From assembly GCA_002372815.1 (NCBI GenBank), contig DFIR01000069.1, positions 6,422-16,058 on the forward strand: a DNA stretch of 9,637 nucleotides, given 5' to 3'. This stretch comes from Lachnospiraceae bacterium UBA3692. Lineage in GTDB: Bacteria; Bacillota; Clostridia; Lachnospirales; Lachnospiraceae. The number at the start of each line of letters is the position of its first letter. The stretch's first letter is position 1. A program made the translations under genes and the position numbers. This document shows positions 1 through 6,209 of this stretch, piece by piece. Under the pieces are notes generated by a model that was not told the DNA's origin, ran no database searches, and saw only the letters and a program-made list of their open reading frames with translations.

Positions 1-69
1 GCCAACATCACGGACGATGTGGAGAGCATCCGCAGCCTGATGAACATGAATTACGACATCAAGAGATGA
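1..69 (+). CDS. 3' end of an unidentified protein-coding gene
   Basis: The window opens inside an open frame that reads 22 residues (ending in MNMNYDIKR) and stops at TGA 67-69. The tail is hydrophilic and shows no motif that lets me name a family. It is transcribed in the same direction as the esterase gene that follows, and the first hairpin repeat begins six bases after its stop. That this is a real gene end rather than a chance frame is inferred from its position and from the way the other repeats also sit right behind gene stops. Confidence 0.5.
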   Translation, partial: ANITDDVESIRSLMNMNYDIKR

Positions 70-75
70 TCGTCT

Positions 76-172
76 CTCACACAGGGGACGGTTCTCTGTG
101 TGAGCCAGTCATTTCCTGGCCTGAATGGCCCTCAGCCACTGCATTCACACAGAGAACCGTCCCCTGTGTGAG
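76..172 (+). repeat. 97-bp paired-arm hairpin repeat, copy 1
   Basis: Two 29-base arms (76-104 and 144-172) are reverse complements at 28 of 29 positions and are separated by 39 bases. Each arm is itself a small hairpin: CTCACACAG and CTGTGTGAG close an 11-base loop, and GGGGACGGTTCTC is the core. The whole can fold as two small hairpins or one long one. The copy at 1799-1895 is the same element in opposite orientation. The form resembles REP/BIME elements mobilised by RAYT (Y1 family) transposases, and I recall GGGGACGGTTC palindromes being widespread in Firmicutes, but no transposase is in the window. It lies between the upstream stop codon and the ribosome binding site of the esterase gene, so it would form part of that gene's leader. 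Confidence 0.85.
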
Positions 173-192
173 GTGACCGGAGGAATACTCGC

Positions 193-1782
193 ATGTTGAA
201 GACAGCATTGATGTTTCAGGACCACATGATCCTGCAGAGGGAGAAGCCGGTCGCCGTGTGGGGAACGGCGGCGCCCGGGGCGGAAGTCCTTGTGACCGTA
301 CAGGGGCAGAGCACACGCGTGCAGGCGGGAGAAGACGGAAGATGGACGGCGAAGGTCGGCCCGCTGAGGGCGTCCTTCCATGAGACGATGCAGATCTCGG
401 CGGGGGAGGAGAGCCTGACCCTGCGGGACGTGCAGGTCGGGGACGTCTTCCTGGCAGCCGGACAGTCCAATATGGAATTCCACATGCGCTACGACGCGGA
501 TCTGGAGGAGGAGAGGCTCCGGTGCACGGATGACCGGCTCCGCTTCTTCGATTACCCGGAGGTCTCCTACCCGGGGCAGATCGACGAGGCGGACTACGGA
601 AAGAACTTCGGCTTCTGGAGAAAAGCGAACCCGAAGCAGATCGAGTGGTTCTCGGCGGTGGGGTATTATTTTGCCAAAGAGATCCGGAAGCGGTACGACG
701 TGCCCGTGGGGATCCTGGGATGCAACTGGGGCGGCACGCCCGCATGCGCCTGGATGCGCGAGGAGAAGATCCGGGAAGGCGGCGGAGAAGCCTGGCTGGA
801 AGATTACAGGAAAGCGCTGGACAAGATCGATCTGGCCGCCTACGAGAAGAATTTCGCGAAGAGGAACGGGTCCTGGGGGAACTGGCGCCTGGATCCTTTT
901 GCCGATCCGGTGAATGAGATCCTCATGAAAGGGAAGACGGCGTCCGTGTTCGTGAAGAAAGTCCTGGACCTGCTGCAGTCTCTGGCGGCTTCCCAGAGTG
1001 ACGATGGCAGTGCTCCGGTGGATCCTATGATGGGTCCCAAATATGAGCGCAGGCCTTCGGGACTCTACGAGAGCATGCTCTCCGAGGTGACGCCTTACGG
1101 GATCCGCGGCATTCTCTATTATCAGGGAGAGTCGGACGGGGACGGCCATCCCGAGGTCTATCAGACCCTTTTCCCTGCCCTGATCAGCGGATTCCGGGAG
1201 CTCTGGGGGGAGGAGCTTCCCTTCCTCTTCGTCCAGCTCGCCCCCTTCGGCCACTGGCTCTCCTGTGAGGGAACTCCCTATACGAAGATCCGCGCGGCAC
1301 AGCAGCACACGGCGGAGACGGTCCCCGGCACCGGCATGGCGGTGATCTCGGACGTCGGCATGGAACTGGATATCCATCCCAAGAAAAAGCAGCCCGTCGG
1401 ATACCGGCTGGCCCTGCAGGCGGAGCGTGTGATCTACGGGGAGGATGTCCTGTGCGAAGCCCCGACCCTCCGCACCGTAGATGCGGAACCGGGCCGGCTG
1501 CACCTGCGCTTTGAGAACGCCGGTACAGGGCTGTACCTGGCTGCGCAGACGCCGGACGGTGTGAAGACGGATCCGCACAGGCTGGGAGGCCTGGCTATCA
1601 CGATCGACGGGGAACCGGTCGACATCGAGCCGGTCAGGGCCTTCGCGAGAGGAGATACCGTCACAATCACCGGGCCGGATCTCCGCCCCGGAGAGATCTG
1701 CGTGGAACTGGGCTGCACAGGCTGGTACCGCATCAACCTGTACAACAGCGCCGGGCTCCCGGCCCGGCCGGCCAGGGTCTGA
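193..1782 (+). CDS. sialate O-acetylesterase family (SASA) SGNH hydrolase
   Basis: This 529-residue protein belongs to the family that removes O-acetyl esters from sialic acids or other sugars. An N-terminal beta-sandwich region carries the family signature MILQREKPVAVWGTAAPG (residues 12-29). The SGNH core follows: GQSNMEF with nucleophile Ser92 (residues 90-96), a CNWGG block (177-181) with the oxyanion-side Asn and Gly, YYQGESD (309-315), and DIHPKKKQPVG with Asp393 and His395 as catalytic partners. A beta-rich C-terminal part completes the usual length. No signal peptide is present, so it probably acts in the cytosol on imported glycans. GGAGG at 179-183 lies nine bases before the ATG. 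The third block ends in Asp where many members have Asn. The true substrate cannot be told from sequence; sialate esters, acetylated xylan or other acetylated sugars are all possible. Confidence 0.92.
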   Translation: MLKTALMFQDHMILQREKPVAVWGTAAPGAEVLVTVQGQSTRVQAGEDGRWTAKVGPLRASFHETMQISAGEESLTLRDVQVGDVFLAAGQSNMEFHMRYDADLEEERLRCTDDRLRFFDYPEVSYPGQIDEADYGKNFGFWRKANPKQIEWFSAVGYYFAKEIRKRYDVPVGILGCNWGGTPACAWMREEKIREGGGEAWLEDYRKALDKIDLAAYEKNFAKRNGSWGNWRLDPFADPVNEILMKGKTASVFVKKVLDLLQSLAASQSDDGSAPVDPMMGPKYERRPSGLYESMLSEVTPYGIRGILYYQGESDGDGHPEVYQTLFPALISGFRELWGEELPFLFVQLAPFGHWLSCEGTPYTKIRAAQQHTAETVPGTGMAVISDVGMELDIHPKKKQPVGYRLALQAERVIYGEDVLCEAPTLRTVDAEPGRLHLRFENAGTGLYLAAQTPDGVKTDPHRLGGLAITIDGEPVDIEPVRAFARGDTVTITGPDLRPGEICVELGCTGWYRINLYNSAGLPARPARV

Positions 1783-1798
1783 GGCCAGAGGCAGGGGC

Positions 1799-1895
1799 CT
1801 CACACAGGGGACGGTTCTCTGTGTGAAGGAAGTGAAAAATACCCGTTGAAGTAAGATAATTACTGGCTCACACAGAGAACCGTCCCCTGTGTGAC
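1799..1895 (-). repeat. 97-bp paired-arm hairpin repeat, copy 2 (inverted)
   Basis: This is the second copy of the element at 76-172, with identical architecture: 29-base arms at 1799-1827 and 1867-1895 and a 39-base centre. Read on the - strand it aligns end to end with copy 1 without gaps. One arm is identical at 29 of 29 positions, including the odd terminal T that breaks pairing; the other matches at 28 of 29; the centre matches at 22 of 39. The forward alignment of the centres gives only 5 matches, so the inverted orientation is real. It begins 16 bases after the esterase stop and could act as a transcript end or stability hairpin. Confidence 0.85.
1832..1860 (+). promoter_or_regulatory. 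promoter-like sequence in the centre of repeat copy 2
   Basis: GTGAAA (1832-1837) and GATAAT (1855-1860) are 17 bases apart, matching the sigma-70-type hexamers at 4 and 5 of 6 positions. Transcription would start near 1867 and run into the MoxR gene. This AT-rich stretch is the only plausible promoter seen in the 146 bases between the esterase and MoxR genes. It is a consensus match only. Confidence 0.35.
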
Positions 1896-1904
1896 CCTGT
1901 GTGA
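1885..1904 (+). repeat. 10-bp tandem duplication at the edge of repeat copy 2
   Basis: CCCTGTGTGA occurs twice in direct succession (1885-1894 and 1895-1904). The first lies inside the repeat arm and the second just outside it. A further partial copy, GTGTGAGG, follows at 1907-1914 after one extra base. It looks like slippage or a trace of another arm end at the element border. Confidence 0.7.
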
Positions 1905-1918
1905 GGCGTGTGAGGTGC

Positions 1919-1923
1919 GGAGG
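1919..1923 (+). promoter_or_regulatory. ribosome binding site deciding the MoxR start
   Basis: GGAGG at 1919-1923 is followed by adjacent candidate starts GTG (1926) and ATG (1929). The gap is two bases to the GTG and five to the ATG, so the ATG is the better supported start. Confidence 0.65.
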
Positions 1924-1928
1924 TCGTG

Positions 1929-2858
1929 ATGCAGGAGAAGATCGGAGCTGTCAGAGAGAATATTGCCCGCGTCATGGTCGGCAGTGAGGAGGTGACGGAC
2001 CTCCTCCTTGCGGCGTTTCTTGCGGGCGGACATGTGCTGCTGGAGGATATGCCCGGCACCGGCAAGACGGTGCTGGCCCGTTCCATGGCGCGGTCCATGG
2101 ACGTGCGCTTCGGGCGGATCCAGTTCACGCCGGACCTGCTGCCCGGGGATGTGACGGGCATCCATTATTATCACCAGCAGAGGGGAGAGTTTATCTTCCG
2201 GGAGGGGCCCGTCTTCGCGAACATCCTGCTGGCGGACGAGATCAACCGCGCGACGCCCCGCACGCAGTCGGCCCTCCTCGAGTGCATGGCGGAAGGGCAG
2301 GTGACCGTGGACGGAGAGACCCGGGAACTGGCGGAACCTTTTATGGTCATCGCGACGCAGAACCCGGTGGAGACCTACGGATGTTTCCCGCTGCCGGAGG
2401 CGCAGCTGGACAGATTCCTGATGAAACTCTCCATGGGCAGCCTCACGCAGGCACAGGAGCGGGCCATGGTGGACCGCTTCATCGACGCGGAGCCGCTCGC
2501 TTCGCTGGCCCCTGTCGTGACACAGGAGGAGACCCGCGCACTGCGGGCAAAATGCCGGGAGATCTACGTCCATGCCGACCTCCGCAGCTACCTCGTGCAG
2601 ATCGTCCAGGGCACCAGAAGCGCGACGGCGGCGGGCGTGAGCCCCCGCGGAACGCTGGCGCTCCTGCGGGCGGCGCAGGGCTACGCGATGGTGCGCGGGC
2701 GGGACTTCGTGACGCCGGAGGACATCAAGGCCGTCGCTGCGCCTGTCCTCGTCCACCGCTGGATCGGCGGCGAAGGCGGCGAGCGGGAGGCGGCCGCCGG
2801 CATCCGGCAGTTCCTGCAGACGGTCCCGGTCCCGACCGAGAACTGGAGCCGGTCATGA
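1929..2858 (+). CDS. MoxR-family AAA+ ATPase
   Basis: This 309-residue AAA+ protein has the length and motif order of MoxR ATPases, chaperone-like enzymes that use ATP to remodel or activate partner proteins, often ones with von Willebrand-type or DUF58 domains. A Walker A loop, EDMPGTGKT, lies at residues 39-47. Walker B is LLADEINRA, with Asp103 and Glu104. Sensor 1 is IATQNPVE, with Asn145. LPEAQLDRF follows and carries the likely arginine finger. The C-terminal part forms the small helical lid. The next gene's ATG (2855) overlaps this stop, so the DUF58 protein is probably translationally coupled and a direct partner. The client of the complex is not known. The start could also be GTG at 1926, adding one residue. 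Confidence 0.94.
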   Translation: MQEKIGAVRENIARVMVGSEEVTDLLLAAFLAGGHVLLEDMPGTGKTVLARSMARSMDVRFGRIQFTPDLLPGDVTGIHYYHQQRGEFIFREGPVFANILLADEINRATPRTQSALLECMAEGQVTVDGETRELAEPFMVIATQNPVETYGCFPLPEAQLDRFLMKLSMGSLTQAQERAMVDRFIDAEPLASLAPVVTQEETRALRAKCREIYVHADLRSYLVQIVQGTRSATAAGVSPRGTLALLRAAQGYAMVRGRDFVTPEDIKAVAAPVLVHRWIGGEGGEREAAAGIRQFLQTVPVPTENWSRS

Positions 2859-4009
2859 TGCTTGTCTATGCGCTCCTCGCCGCAGCGGTCTTCCTGCTGT
2901 TCCGGGAGACCTACGCGCACCGGTGGGGGCGGGGGACCCAGGCGCGGATCTCCGTGGAGGAGCCCTATGTCTACGCAGGGGAGCAGGCGCATCTCACCGA
3001 GACCGTGGCCAATCTGGGGCAGATCCCGGTCCCGGAGCTGGAAGTGCGCTTCCGGATCCCCCGGGGACCGGTCTTCCAGGACGCGGAGAACGTGATCATC
3101 AGCGATCACGTGTACAAACGGGACGTTTTCGCCCTGCGGCCGCAGGAGCAGGTGACCCGCCGCTATACCCTCCAGTGCCCGGAGCGGGGCATCTACCCGG
3201 TCAGCGACCTGACCCTGCGCGCCAGATCCCTCTACCACAGAAGGGAATATGAGCTGGACGGAGAGACAGACGCGTGCGTCACCGTCTACGCCGGCTGGAT
3301 CGACGTCTCCGGGATCCTCGCGCACTGCGACGCGATCCTCGGGAGCATGGAGAGCAGGCGGAGGACGATCGAGGACCCCTACGCCTGGGCGGGGATCCGC
3401 GCCTACACGCCGCAGGATCCCATGCGGTCCGTGAACTGGAAAGCCAGCGCGCGCACCGGGGAACTGATGGTGAACACCTATGCATCCGTGCAGGCCTCCC
3501 GCTTCTGCATCTATCTGGATACGTCGGACGACCATATCCTGAAGCAGGAGCAGCTGGTGGAGACCGGCATCCGCGCGGCCGCCTCCCTCTGCCGCCATCT
3601 GATCCGCCGCGGAGAGGAGACCGGGCTGTCTGTCTACGCACCCGAGATACAGATCCCCCCCGCCCGCGGAACAGCGCAGCTGACCCGCATCGAGCAGGCC
3701 CTGACGGAGGATCTGACCGGCGTCCGAAGACAGCGGGCCGGCGCGGCTCCGGCAGAGAAAACTGCGCCGACAGGGACAGGGGCGGCCGCTCCGGGGACGG
3801 ACGGCTACGCCCGCTGGGCCTTCGACTGCAGCCGGAAGACACCCGAATACATCAGTGTCTTCATCTCCAAAGAGGAGGAAAGCCTGCAGCAGCTGCAGCG
3901 GCTGCTGCACGGCGTTTCCGGCGCCGCGGCGGCAGGCATGCCTTCGATCCTGGTGCGTCCGGTCACGGAAGACGGAAGCTGCAGACTTCACACACAGTTA
4001 TTCGTATGA
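2855..4009 (+). CDS. DUF58 domain protein, membrane-anchored partner of the MoxR ATPase
   Basis: This 384-residue protein starts at ATG 2855, overlapping the MoxR stop, with GGAG at 2845-2848. The frame is open further upstream, but that stretch lies over the conserved MoxR sequence and is not coding. Residues 2-17 form one hydrophobic anchor (LVYALLAAAVFLLF), followed by a beta-rich region of about 100 residues. The diagnostic DUF58 block starts at Asp174: DPYAWAGIRAYTPQDP, then NWKASARTGELMV. DUF58 proteins are related to von Willebrand A-type folds and nearly always sit beside MoxR. Their precise role is not established; envelope or peptidoglycan-linked functions have been suggested. An Ala/Gly/Pro-rich insert at about residues 293-320 looks like a flexible linker. 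It shares an ATGA overlap with the next gene. Confidence 0.92.
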   Translation: MMLVYALLAAAVFLLFRETYAHRWGRGTQARISVEEPYVYAGEQAHLTETVANLGQIPVPELEVRFRIPRGPVFQDAENVIISDHVYKRDVFALRPQEQVTRRYTLQCPERGIYPVSDLTLRARSLYHRREYELDGETDACVTVYAGWIDVSGILAHCDAILGSMESRRRTIEDPYAWAGIRAYTPQDPMRSVNWKASARTGELMVNTYASVQASRFCIYLDTSDDHILKQEQLVETGIRAAASLCRHLIRRGEETGLSVYAPEIQIPPARGTAQLTRIEQALTEDLTGVRRQRAGAAPAEKTAPTGTGAAAPGTDGYARWAFDCSRKTPEYISVFISKEEESLQQLQRLLHGVSGAAAAGMPSILVRPVTEDGSCRLHTQLFV

Positions 4010-5316
4010 GGAGCAGAAGCACGCGAAAACTTATTTTTCTCGAGATCCTGCACCCGGTGATGCTGATCATGCTCGCCGGGCCGGTGCTCTATACGTTCTT
4101 TGAGCTGCGGGTCGACGCGCTGGTCCTCCCGCTGTATCTGTCCGGCCTGTGCCTGCTGCCGCTGTCCGCGGCTGTGCGGATCGCGGCGGACAGAGTCACT
4201 TCCATGTGGCTCTTCCTCCTGCTCAGCGGAGCGGTCCTGGCTTTGATCCTGTATGCGGTGCCGCCGCTGGCGGAAACAGCGTTCATGGACCTGCTGCAGG
4301 GGGCGGGGGCCGGCGATCCGGAGGCGCTGCGCCTGCAGGCGGGCGTTCCCGCGGCGCTGCTGCAGGCGGAGACTTTGCTCGGAGGGATCTGGCTGGCATT
4401 CAGCGCACTGCGCCTGTGCCTCCGTGAAAACAGACGCGCCAGAGCGAGACTGGAGAACGACACGACCTGGCGGGAGCGGCCGCTGCTCGCCGAGAAGCCG
4501 GCGGCGCTCTGTCTGATTTGTTTTGCGTTTGGGTATGCTGCGGGGCTCTTCACTGCCTGCCCGGTGCTGTGCAACATTGCGCTGGTGGCCGGAGCCCTCT
4601 ATCTCCTGATCTGTGTGTATGACTGCGCCGTCCGCGTGACGGACGCGTATCTGGAGGAGACGCAGCGCCTCGCCAACGTGCCGCAGATCAAGCTGCGCAG
4701 CATCCGCGGAAAAATGCTCGCCCTCCTGATGGTCCTGCTCTGCGTGACGTTCGTGCCGGCCTGGCTGTCCCGGAATGACAGGCAGTATCACGACATCCGC
4801 AAATGGGAGTGGGAGTCCGAGCCGGTGGAGCCGGCACAGGAAGAGCCGCCGGGGCAGACCGGCGGCGCGGAGGAGCTGGAAGAACTTCTGGGAGATCATG
4901 AGACGCTCTGGGAACCGCCCGCATGGCTTCTGACCCTCGCAAGGATCCTGTCGACGGCCCTCATGACGGCCGTCCTGGCGGGCGTCGCGCTGAGCATCTG
5001 GCGGGAGATCATGAACGTGGCGGGGGATTTCTCCGACAGACCGGAGGAGAACGGCGATATATCCCGGCGCATCCGGGAGGAGGATCAGGCAGACCAGGTC
5101 CCTGGCGGAAGACTCCGCCGTCTGCTGCAGGGGCGCCCCCGCACAGAGAAGGAGCAGATCCGCCGGACCTACCGCAGGACGATCCGCAGGTACAGAAAAG
5201 ACCTGCCCGGACGCGGCGAGACCCCTTCCGAGATCGAAAGCGCCGCCTCCCTCCCGCAGGGCTTCGACATGCAGACACTGCACGATCAATACGAAAAGGC
5301 CCGCTACGGGCGCTGA
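4006..5316 (+). CDS. polytopic membrane protein with DUF4129-like C-terminus
   Basis: This 436-residue protein starts at ATG 4006 within an ATGA overlap; there is no good ribosome binding site of its own, so translational coupling is likely. About seven hydrophobic segments fill residues 9-252 (roughly 9-30, 39-60, 67-87, 120-140, 163-205 as two, and 235-252). An acidic, Pro/Glu-rich stretch of about 50 residues (253-304) follows, then a last membrane helix (about 308-328) and a charged tail. The tail has RRTYRRTIRRYRKD, ETPSEIE (405-411) and a final YEKARYG, which matches the DUF4129 pattern of the third gene in MoxR/DUF58 operons. Such proteins usually carry a transglutaminase-like domain between the membrane region and the tail; only the short acidic stretch is present here. 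The function is unknown; it is presumably the membrane platform of the complex. Confidence 0.85.
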   Translation: MRSRSTRKLIFLEILHPVMLIMLAGPVLYTFFELRVDALVLPLYLSGLCLLPLSAAVRIAADRVTSMWLFLLLSGAVLALILYAVPPLAETAFMDLLQGAGAGDPEALRLQAGVPAALLQAETLLGGIWLAFSALRLCLRENRRARARLENDTTWRERPLLAEKPAALCLICFAFGYAAGLFTACPVLCNIALVAGALYLLICVYDCAVRVTDAYLEETQRLANVPQIKLRSIRGKMLALLMVLLCVTFVPAWLSRNDRQYHDIRKWEWESEPVEPAQEEPPGQTGGAEELEELLGDHETLWEPPAWLLTLARILSTALMTAVLAGVALSIWREIMNVAGDFSDRPEENGDISRRIREEDQADQVPGGRLRRLLQGRPRTEKEQIRRTYRRTIRRYRKDLPGRGETPSEIESAASLPQGFDMQTLHDQYEKARYGR

Positions 5317-5344
5317 CCACGCAGGGGACGGTTCTCCGCGCGGT
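5316..5344 (-). repeat. single-arm, diverged copy of the hairpin repeat
   Basis: The 13-base core GGGGACGGTTCTC (5324-5336) is identical to the core in the two 97-bp elements, but the flanks differ: ACCACGCA on the left and CGCGCGGT on the right instead of CTCACACA and TGTGTGAG. These flanks still pair; in RNA read from the - strand all eight positions pair, two of them as G-U. The copy begins on the last base of the DUF4129 gene's stop codon. No second arm was found at the expected distance. Confidence 0.7.
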
Positions 5345-5531
5345 CCTGTCATCAGGAACCAGCCGCCCGTATCCGCGAGATGCACGGATCACTGCGCAGA
5401 GATACACATAGACCGGCACAGCACGTCTGCCGGGCAATGATCCAACTCGGGTTCCGCTCTGATGAGCGGTCCCCTCAGACATCAGAGAAATCTAAATGAC
5501 AATGGAACCATTCCCGGCATGCTCTGGGCAG
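5317..5531. other. convergent intergenic region with several hairpins
   Basis: The two transcription units meet here. Besides the repeat arm there are two further stem-loops. CCGGCA/TGCCGG (5413-5418 with 5428-5433) closes a nine-base loop. CCGCTC/GAGCGG (5454-5459 with 5464-5469) closes a four-base TGAT loop, with GGG/CCC able to extend it. The second competes with another inverted repeat, CTCTGATG/CATCAGAG (5457-5464 with 5480-5487). None is followed by a run of T on either strand, so a classical intrinsic terminator is not shown, although one of these stems may end transcription from both sides. Confidence 0.5.
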
Positions 5532-6209
5532 TTACTGGGCGAACAGCTGCCGGACGCAGGCTGCTGCGGCATCCGGGCGGGGGGTGTTGCGGATGATGGC
5601 GAGGTAGACGGGCTGGGTCCGACCTTCGGAGGAGGAGAGGGAGGCGGCGAGGGCGGTGCCGGAGAGGTCAACGGCGACCACGCGCTCTTCCGTGACAGCC
5701 TGGTAGACGACGGAGTCGTCGAGAAGTGCTTCTGTGCGGTTGTCCGAGAGGATGACCGTGGCGGAGACGAGAGACGGTGCGATGGCGGGATCGTCGGCGA
5801 AGAGGTCTTCGAGAGGGAGCAGGAAGTCCTGCTCCGCGAAGGCGTCGAGCGCCTGCCGGTCCGCGAGCACGAGATCGAGCTTCTCCGCGTCGATGGAGCC
5901 CAGGATCTTCATGCGGGAGGCATAGACCAGCTGGTGGAGGTCGCCTTCCGCGTCTTCCGCGAGGCAGAGGCCGTCCACGATCTCGGCAGTGCCGTCCGGG
6001 TCCAGCATCGCGCGCCCTTCCTCTGTGAGGGGCACGTTGACGGCGCAGAGATAGAAGGACGGATCCCGGTGCGAGACGATCCGCACGATCACATAGATCA
6101 GGATATAGAGCAAAAGCGCCGCCGCGAACAGCGGCAGCTTATAATAATCCCAGATATAACGGAGCTTCTGCGGCAGGGTCATGCCTGCCATGGCGGTGGC
6201 TTTTTTCAT
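5532..6209 (-). CDS. membrane-anchored protein beside DUF624, solute-binding-like outer domain
   Basis: This 225-residue protein has a short cytosolic start (LPQKLRYIWDYYKLP), one strong membrane helix (about residues 25-45) and a soluble, probably extracytoplasmic domain of about 180 residues. I do not know a named family for it. The outer domain has phrases typical of sugar ABC solute-binding proteins: LDLVLADRQALDAFAEQ, then LLPLEDLFADD, and near the end YLAIIRNTPRPDAAAACVRQLF. It is half the normal length of such proteins and has no lipobox. GGAGG lies ten bases before the ATG, and the start overlaps the DUF624 stop by one base (TAATG), so the two are translated together. A sensory or accessory role with the sugar transporter is inferred from context only. 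Confidence 0.8.
   Translation of the reverse strand: MKKATAMAGMTLPQKLRYIWDYYKLPLFAAALLLYILIYVIVRIVSHRDPSFYLCAVNVPLTEEGRAMLDPDGTAEIVDGLCLAEDAEGDLHQLVYASRMKILGSIDAEKLDLVLADRQALDAFAEQDFLLPLEDLFADDPAIAPSLVSATVILSDNRTEALLDDSVVYQAVTEERVVAVDLSGTALAASLSSSEGRTQPVYLAIIRNTPRPDAAAACVRQLFAQ

Noticed and set aside
145..1803. Long open frame on the - strand (552 codons) opposite the esterase gene
   Set aside because: It mirrors the codon pattern of the + strand gene in GC-rich DNA, has no recognisable domain and reads across the repeat arms. The + strand protein has full catalytic motifs.
76..1895. Repeated 29-base arms as a CRISPR array or insertion sequence ends
   Set aside because: Arms occur as inverted pairs rather than regular direct repeats with unique spacers, and no transposase or cas gene lies between them; the gene between is an ordinary esterase.
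2282..2854. Upstream in-frame extension of the DUF58 gene
   Set aside because: This part lies over conserved MoxR coding sequence and reads as Gly/Arg-rich nonsense; a good ribosome binding site and ATG at 2855 give the normal DUF58 start.
3274..4005. Upstream in-frame extension of the DUF4129 gene
   Set aside because: It overlaps the DUF58 domain in another frame and reads as an Arg-rich shadow; the ATGA overlap at 4006 is the natural start.
3988..5385. Long - strand frame opposite the DUF4129 gene
   Set aside because: The predicted protein is low in hydrophobic segments and rich in Arg, His and Gln, as expected of an antisense shadow; the + strand has clear membrane helices and a family tail.
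5440..5487. T-box or riboswitch-like impression (GGGTTCCGC followed by GGTCCC)
   Set aside because: It lies between converging genes, not upstream of a gene, and the conserved T-box bases are not present.
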